Source of the DNA: an uncultured Collinsella sp.
GTDB lineage: Bacteria; Actinomycetota; Coriobacteriia; Coriobacteriales; Coriobacteriaceae
Direction: 5' to 3'
Assembly: GCA_958433005.1 (NCBI GenBank)
Contig: CAUAWV010000059.1
Span: 1 to 7,476 of the forward strand
DNA: 7,476 nucleotides
A program made the position numbers and the translations under genes. Position 1 is the first letter of the stretch, and the number at the start of each line of letters is the position of its first letter. Below the pieces are notes generated by a model that saw only the letters and a list, made by a program, of their open reading frames with translations, was not told the origin of the DNA and ran no database searches. This document shows, in pieces, positions 4,574 to 7,476 of the stretch.

Positions 4574-6919
4574 CTATGAACGACCCCGTAAAAACTCAAG
4601 GGACACCAATGCAATGTCATCGTCCAGCGCCGATTCGGTAAATCGGTCAAGCTCGCCCAAGACCTTGCCGCAAATGCCCGACACGCCCTCACCCGAGACA
4701 GAGAGCAGAAGGTCGCGAAGGCGCTGCTCGCCAAAGAAAGCACCCGAGCGGTCACGCGCTTCGATTGTTCCGTCGGTGTACATAAATAGCATGTCACCAG
4801 GAGCGAACGTAAACACGCCTGTCTCGTACACCATGCTCTCAAAGGCACCGATTACCCCCGATTGGCATCCAAGCAGCTCGACCTCTCCCCCACGAGCCTC
4901 GCCGCCACCCAGCGGCATCGACTCTGGCCTGATGACCATGGTCGGAGGATGGCCCGCCGAACAATACGTTGCGCGTCCGGCTTTAAGGTCAATCTTGGCG
5001 ATAAAGGCCGTCACGAACGTCTCGACCCTCGAAAAGCCCATAAGCATGCTGTTAAGGGAGCGTGCCATGCGGGCCGGTCCAGCGCCCTCCCAGGCATATG
5101 CCGTCAGGGCCGTCTTGACGAGTGCGGACATCGATGCAGCCTCAATGCCTTTGCCAGACACATCGCCCAGAATCATGACGGCGCAATCGTCGGGAAGACG
5201 GATGAGCGTATAGAAATCGCCGCCGACCAACGCCGAGTTCGTGGCCGACAGGTACACCGAATCGGCGGCGATTCCCGGAACGTCACCAAGCGAATTTCTC
5301 ATGCCGATCTGAAGCGTCTGAGCGATATGACGCTCCTCGCGCTTTTGAGACTCACCCTCATAGATCAGCTCAAAATCGTGAGCCAAATGCACCATGTAGT
5401 CGTATTCAAGGTCGTCGATTGGTTCCTGGCTGCCATCACGGAGCAGCAAGGCGCGCGTTGTCGGCCCCTTTGCGACATCAGCGTGAACGATCGCATCGTT
5501 GTTTCGCTTGTCATCCGCCTCCGAGCGATAGCGCCCCGCCTCGATACCGGAGTCGACATACAGTCCCTGACACGGCAGGCCGTGGGCTCTCAGCCATGCA
5601 CCCATAGGCGTGGATTCATCCACGCGCGTTAGGCGCACGTGCTTGAGATCGTCAGCGCTCGTCCCGCCCAGCACCGACGTCTCGAACCCATCGGAAGCTG
5701 ATCCCAGGCGCGCTGCCGGCGTCGTGACAGAAAAGAAGAGCGACTCCGGATCGCCCGGCAAATTAACGCGACTGCCGCCTTCAAAATCTATGACGTAGGA
5801 ATCCAGCCTGGCGTCATACTCAATAGGGCAAAAATGGCAGTTGAGCATATTGCAGATCTCGGACGATACCGCCTGGGTAGCCGCGGCGGAATCGTCTAGA
5901 AAGGTAAACAACTCATCCCGCAAGACATTGAGCGAGCGGCCAAGCTCGGCCGTGCGACGGGAGCGAAGGCTCGATGCCATGCCGACCATCTGAATAGACA
6001 GGTAATCGCAGATGACCTCGAGCACGTTAAGGTCATAGGCAAGTGGCGCCTGTGGACGTTTCCAACCGACCTCCAACACACCGAGCACCTGCGTGCCGTA
6101 AAACACGGGAAGACAGATCTCACTGCGATACGGAGGCATATCCTGCACGCGCAGCAAGTGTTTGGAACGATTGTCCAAATCAATGAACATACCCGAAGCA
6201 ACCCGGTCGCCCTCAAGGTCCTGTTGGATCGACAAGCGACAGGCGCGCGACTCGCGAAGAACATACGTCGGAATGCCAGCGCCATACGGCAAAAACTCGG
6301 GCAGGTAGCTGTCGTACAGCTCCTTGGAAACACCACGAAGCTTAAAGCCGCCGCTCTCAGAAAAATAGATAGCGGCACCCGAAGCATCGAGCGTTCCTAC
6401 AAGCTGGTTCAAAACGGTATCAAGCAGGCTGGGTAACTCATCGGAGCCCACAGTGCTCATAATGACCGAGAGCGTCCCAGAGAGACGCTTGTTCGCCACT
6501 CTAAGCTCCGATAACGCACGCTTGAGCTGACGGTCGTGAGAATACTGTTCCTCGATACTGTGAAGCGCCACCAGGACACGTGGTGCGCGGCGCCCAAAGA
6601 TGCGTGGAGGCGTTACGGAGCCCGCACGAACCAAGACGGGAATAAAAGAGCCGTCACTTAGCTTGAGCATCAGTTCGTTCTCGGAGCCATCAGTATCAAA
6701 TGGCAGACGATGTTCCGTCGCACGTTCAAAAGCGGACGAGTACAGGACGTCTTTAACATCTCCACCGATGACGTCGGCGCGTTCCTCGCACATCAAACCA
6801 AGTAAGCGATTATTCACATGCAGAATGGTTCCGTCGAGCTCGCAGATGATGACAGCATCGCTCGTGATCTCGACTAGTTGGGCAACGTCTGCCCACTCGT
6901 TGCGTTCAAGCGTTTCCAT
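4574..6919 (-). CDS. PAS-GAF-SpoIIE (PP2C-type) sensor phosphatase, RsbU/RsbP-like
   Basis: This 781-aa soluble protein should dephosphorylate a STAS-domain antagonist in response to a signal; the next gene supplies such a domain. Order: a PAS domain (about 8-125; ITSDAVIICELDGTILHVN), a short coiled linker (125-150), a GAF domain (about 150-318; YRSEICLPVFYGTQVLGVLEVG), a less clear GAF-like region (about 325-520) with a Cys cluster (356, 361, 364), then SpoIIE/PP2C from about 535. Its metal-binding motifs are GGDFY (566-570), GDVSGKGIEAA (585-595), SAGHPP (654-659), YTDGTIEAR (714-722) and DDDIAL (766-771), all complete. No membrane segment is visible. ATG 6919 is preferred over a GTG at 6931 because GGTGGGG precedes it by 6 nt. 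Only 25 bp separate it from the tRNA-Leu terminator, leaving no room for an ordinary promoter. The PAS ligand is unknown. Confidence 0.92.
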   Translation of the reverse strand: METLERNEWADVAQLVEITSDAVIICELDGTILHVNNRLLGLMCEERADVIGGDVKDVLYSSAFERATEHRLPFDTDGSENELMLKLSDGSFIPVLVRAGSVTPPRIFGRRAPRVLVALHSIEEQYSHDRQLKRALSELRVANKRLSGTLSVIMSTVGSDELPSLLDTVLNQLVGTLDASGAAIYFSESGGFKLRGVSKELYDSYLPEFLPYGAGIPTYVLRESRACRLSIQQDLEGDRVASGMFIDLDNRSKHLLRVQDMPPYRSEICLPVFYGTQVLGVLEVGWKRPQAPLAYDLNVLEVICDYLSIQMVGMASSLRSRRTAELGRSLNVLRDELFTFLDDSAAATQAVSSEICNMLNCHFCPIEYDARLDSYVIDFEGGSRVNLPGDPESLFFSVTTPAARLGSASDGFETSVLGGTSADDLKHVRLTRVDESTPMGAWLRAHGLPCQGLYVDSGIEAGRYRSEADDKRNNDAIVHADVAKGPTTRALLLRDGSQEPIDDLEYDYMVHLAHDFELIYEGESQKREERHIAQTLQIGMRNSLGDVPGIAADSVYLSATNSALVGGDFYTLIRLPDDCAVMILGDVSGKGIEAASMSALVKTALTAYAWEGAGPARMARSLNSMLMGFSRVETFVTAFIAKIDLKAGRATYCSAGHPPTMVIRPESMPLGGGEARGGEVELLGCQSGVIGAFESMVYETGVFTFAPGDMLFMYTDGTIEARDRSGAFFGEQRLRDLLLSVSGEGVSGICGKVLGELDRFTESALDDDIALVSLEFLRGRS

Positions 6920-6943
6920 CCTGGACCCCACCGTCTATCGGTA

Positions 6944-6967
6944 ACAAAAAAGCCTCCGAAGAGGCTT
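6944..6967 (-). terminator. Intrinsic terminator after tRNA-Leu
   Basis: AAGCCTC-TTCG-GAGGCTT on the minus strand is a perfect 7-bp stem with a UUCG tetraloop and a T-run. It ends the tRNA-Leu transcript just before the SpoIIE phosphatase start codon. Confidence 0.93.
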
Positions 6968-6978
6968 CTCAAATGCGA

Positions 6979-7068
6979 TGGTGTCGGAGGCGGGACTTGA
7001 ACCCGCATGACCAAAAAGCGGTCACTAGCACCTCAAGCTAGCGCGTCTGCCAATTCCGCCACTCCGAC
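6979..7068 (-). tRNA. tRNA-Leu (anticodon GAG)
   Basis: This is a 90-nt class II tRNA: acceptor GTCGGAG/CTCCGAC, anticodon stem CTAGC/GCTAG enclosing TTGAGGT (GAG), a long variable arm (TGACCGC..GGTCA), T-loop TTCAAGT, discriminator A and encoded CCA (6979-6981). It stands alone between its own promoter and terminator. Confidence 0.96.
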
Positions 7069-7085
7069 ATGCTATGTTGTTGATT

Positions 7086-7118
7086 CGCGGTTCGTTTTGT
7101 TGAACCCGCGCGTTCAAC
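7086..7118 (-). other. Two mutually exclusive hairpins in the tRNA-Leu leader
   Basis: On the transcribed strand GTTGAAC-GCGCGG-GTTCAAC (7099-7118) forms a perfect 7-bp stem. CGCGGGTTC (7102-7110) can instead pair with GAACCGCG (7086-7093), with one bulged base. The two share bases, so only one can form at a time. The predicted transcript start (about 7119) lies at the first base of the first stem. Confidence 0.5.
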
Positions 7119-7125
7119 GAGGAAG

Positions 7126-7174
7126 ATAATAACCTATGATTCGAGAACTGTGCAAGCACTTTTTTCAAAAAAGT
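7126..7174 (-). promoter_or_regulatory. Promoter of tRNA-Leu with upstream AT palindrome
   Basis: TTGCAC (7150-7155), 18 nt and TATTAT (7126-7131) on the minus strand. The perfect 8+1+8 palindrome ACTTTTTTCAAAAAAGT (7158-7174) lies 2 bp upstream of the -35. The start site would leave a leader of about 50 nt before the tRNA. Confidence 0.8.
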
Positions 7175-7212
7175 TTTCGAATTTGTAATTGCGCAGGTAG
7201 ATCCGCATGTCC

Positions 7213-7337
7213 GGCCCCGAATCGGTGCTGCCTCCCGGCGCGTCCTCGGGCATGAGCGATATTTTGCTGCGCACTTCGTGCTGCAAAATATCGCTCCCCC
7301 TGCGGAATGCGCCGGGAGGCAGCACCGATTCGGGGCC
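7213..7337. repeat. 125-bp long inverted repeat (MITE-like or hairpin element)
   Basis: Two perfect 29-bp arms (7213-7241 and 7309-7337) enclose a symmetrical 12/12-nt unpaired block. Inside it is a perfect 14-bp inner stem (GAGCGATATTTTGC, 7254-7267, with 7283-7296) and a 15-nt tip that itself pairs GCAC/GTGC. Open frames on both strands are by-products of the symmetry and encode similar peptides (GPESVLPPGA... and ...APGGSTDSGP). No transposase and no clear target duplication are seen. It lies just upstream of the tRNA-Leu promoter. Confidence 0.8.
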
Positions 7338-7397
7338 TACCAACACATACTCCAGGCACAGTTCTCAAACATGTTCTGGGGCTGATGCAAATTTGGT

Positions 7398-7416
7398 GGC
7401 TCGGCTTTGCCGAGCC
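7398..7416. other. Perfect 8-bp hairpin
   Basis: GGCTCGGC-TTT-GCCGAGCC is an exact stem with a triloop. Neither strand has a clean T-run next to it, so a terminator role is unproven. Confidence 0.5.
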
Positions 7417-7427
7417 CTTATATGGGG

Positions 7428-7451
7428 AGGCCGGAGCGGAATCTCCGGCCT
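7428..7451. other. Perfect 9-bp hairpin
   Basis: AGGCCGGAG-CGGAAT-CTCCGGCCT is an exact stem 11 bp beyond the previous hairpin. On the plus strand it is followed by CACAAAATTT, and no T-run is visible on either side. It may be the 3' end of a unit that continues outside the window. Confidence 0.5.
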
Positions 7452-7456
7452 CACAA

Positions 7457-7476
7457 AATTTATTATTTGATAAATT
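7457..7476. promoter_or_regulatory. AT-rich palindrome at the window edge
   Basis: AATTTAT-TATTTG-ATAAATT is an exact inverted repeat with 7-bp arms reaching the last base. It could be an operator or part of a promoter for a gene outside the window. The sequence stops too early to tell. Confidence 0.3.

Noticed and set aside
4458..5632. Plus-strand open frames of about 250 codons opposite the phosphatase gene
   Set aside because: They are antisense shadows with low-complexity composition and no family features. The opposite strand encodes intact SpoIIE motifs.
7134..7346. Open frames on both strands over the 125-bp inverted repeat
   Set aside because: They arise from the palindrome (the same GPESVLPPGA-like peptide on both strands), have no ribosome sites, and one crosses the tRNA-Leu promoter.
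1..7476. CRISPR array or phage/transposase genes
   Set aside because: No regularly spaced direct repeats and no recombinase or transposase motifs are visible on either strand.

Overview
The window reads as about 7.5 kb of chromosome from a GC-rich, anaerobic, Gram-positive actinobacterium. A Collinsella-like member of the Coriobacteriia is my best guess. This rests on the anaerobic (class III) ribonucleotide reductase at the left edge, an actinobacterial-style GH13 alpha-glucosidase, an Rsb/SpoIIA-type partner-switching pair, and tRNA genes that all encode their CCA end. The genus is inferred from gene content and style, not from a marker gene. Every convincing gene lies on the minus strand, so transcription runs from high to low coordinates.

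Layout in transcription order. At the right edge (7190-7476) is non-coding DNA holding a 125-bp, nearly perfect inverted repeat, two further strong hairpins and an AT-rich palindrome. Next come a tRNA-Leu(GAG) promoter, the tRNA itself and an intrinsic terminator (7174 to 6944). Only 25 bp later begins a two-gene unit: a PAS-GAF-SpoIIE (PP2C-type) phosphatase of 781 aa, then a 248-aa protein that fuses a STAS anti-sigma-antagonist domain to an RsbW/SpoIIAB-like ATPase/kinase domain. A second tRNA promoter then drives tRNA-Gly(GCC), tRNA-Cys(GCA) and tRNA-Gly(GCC), each followed by its own terminator-like hairpin. After a 100-bp imperfect palindrome comes a monocistronic GH13 alpha-glucosidase (577 aa). 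A third tRNA promoter drives tRNA-Gly(GCC) and tRNA-Val(GAC), ended by a terminator at about 930-968. About 210 bp follow with no recognisable gene. The window closes with a promoter carrying a clear NrdR-box-like site, a leader of roughly 220 nt with a small basic ORF, and the first 114 codons of nrdD (ATP-cone domain).

How the parts work together. The phosphatase and the STAS-kinase fusion look like a compact stress or environment-sensing partner switch. The PAS and GAF modules would sense a signal, the SpoIIE domain would dephosphorylate the STAS serine, and the attached kinase domain would rephosphorylate it or bind a sigma factor. No sigma gene is visible. The GH13 enzyme would hydrolyse imported malto- or isomalto-oligosaccharides in the cytoplasm. 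NrdD would supply dNTPs without oxygen under NrdR control.

The most noteworthy points are the kinase-plus-substrate fusion, a shared 17-bp AT-rich palindrome immediately upstream of the -35 of all three tRNA promoters, the run of terminator-like hairpins inside one tRNA operon, and two large palindromic intergenic elements.
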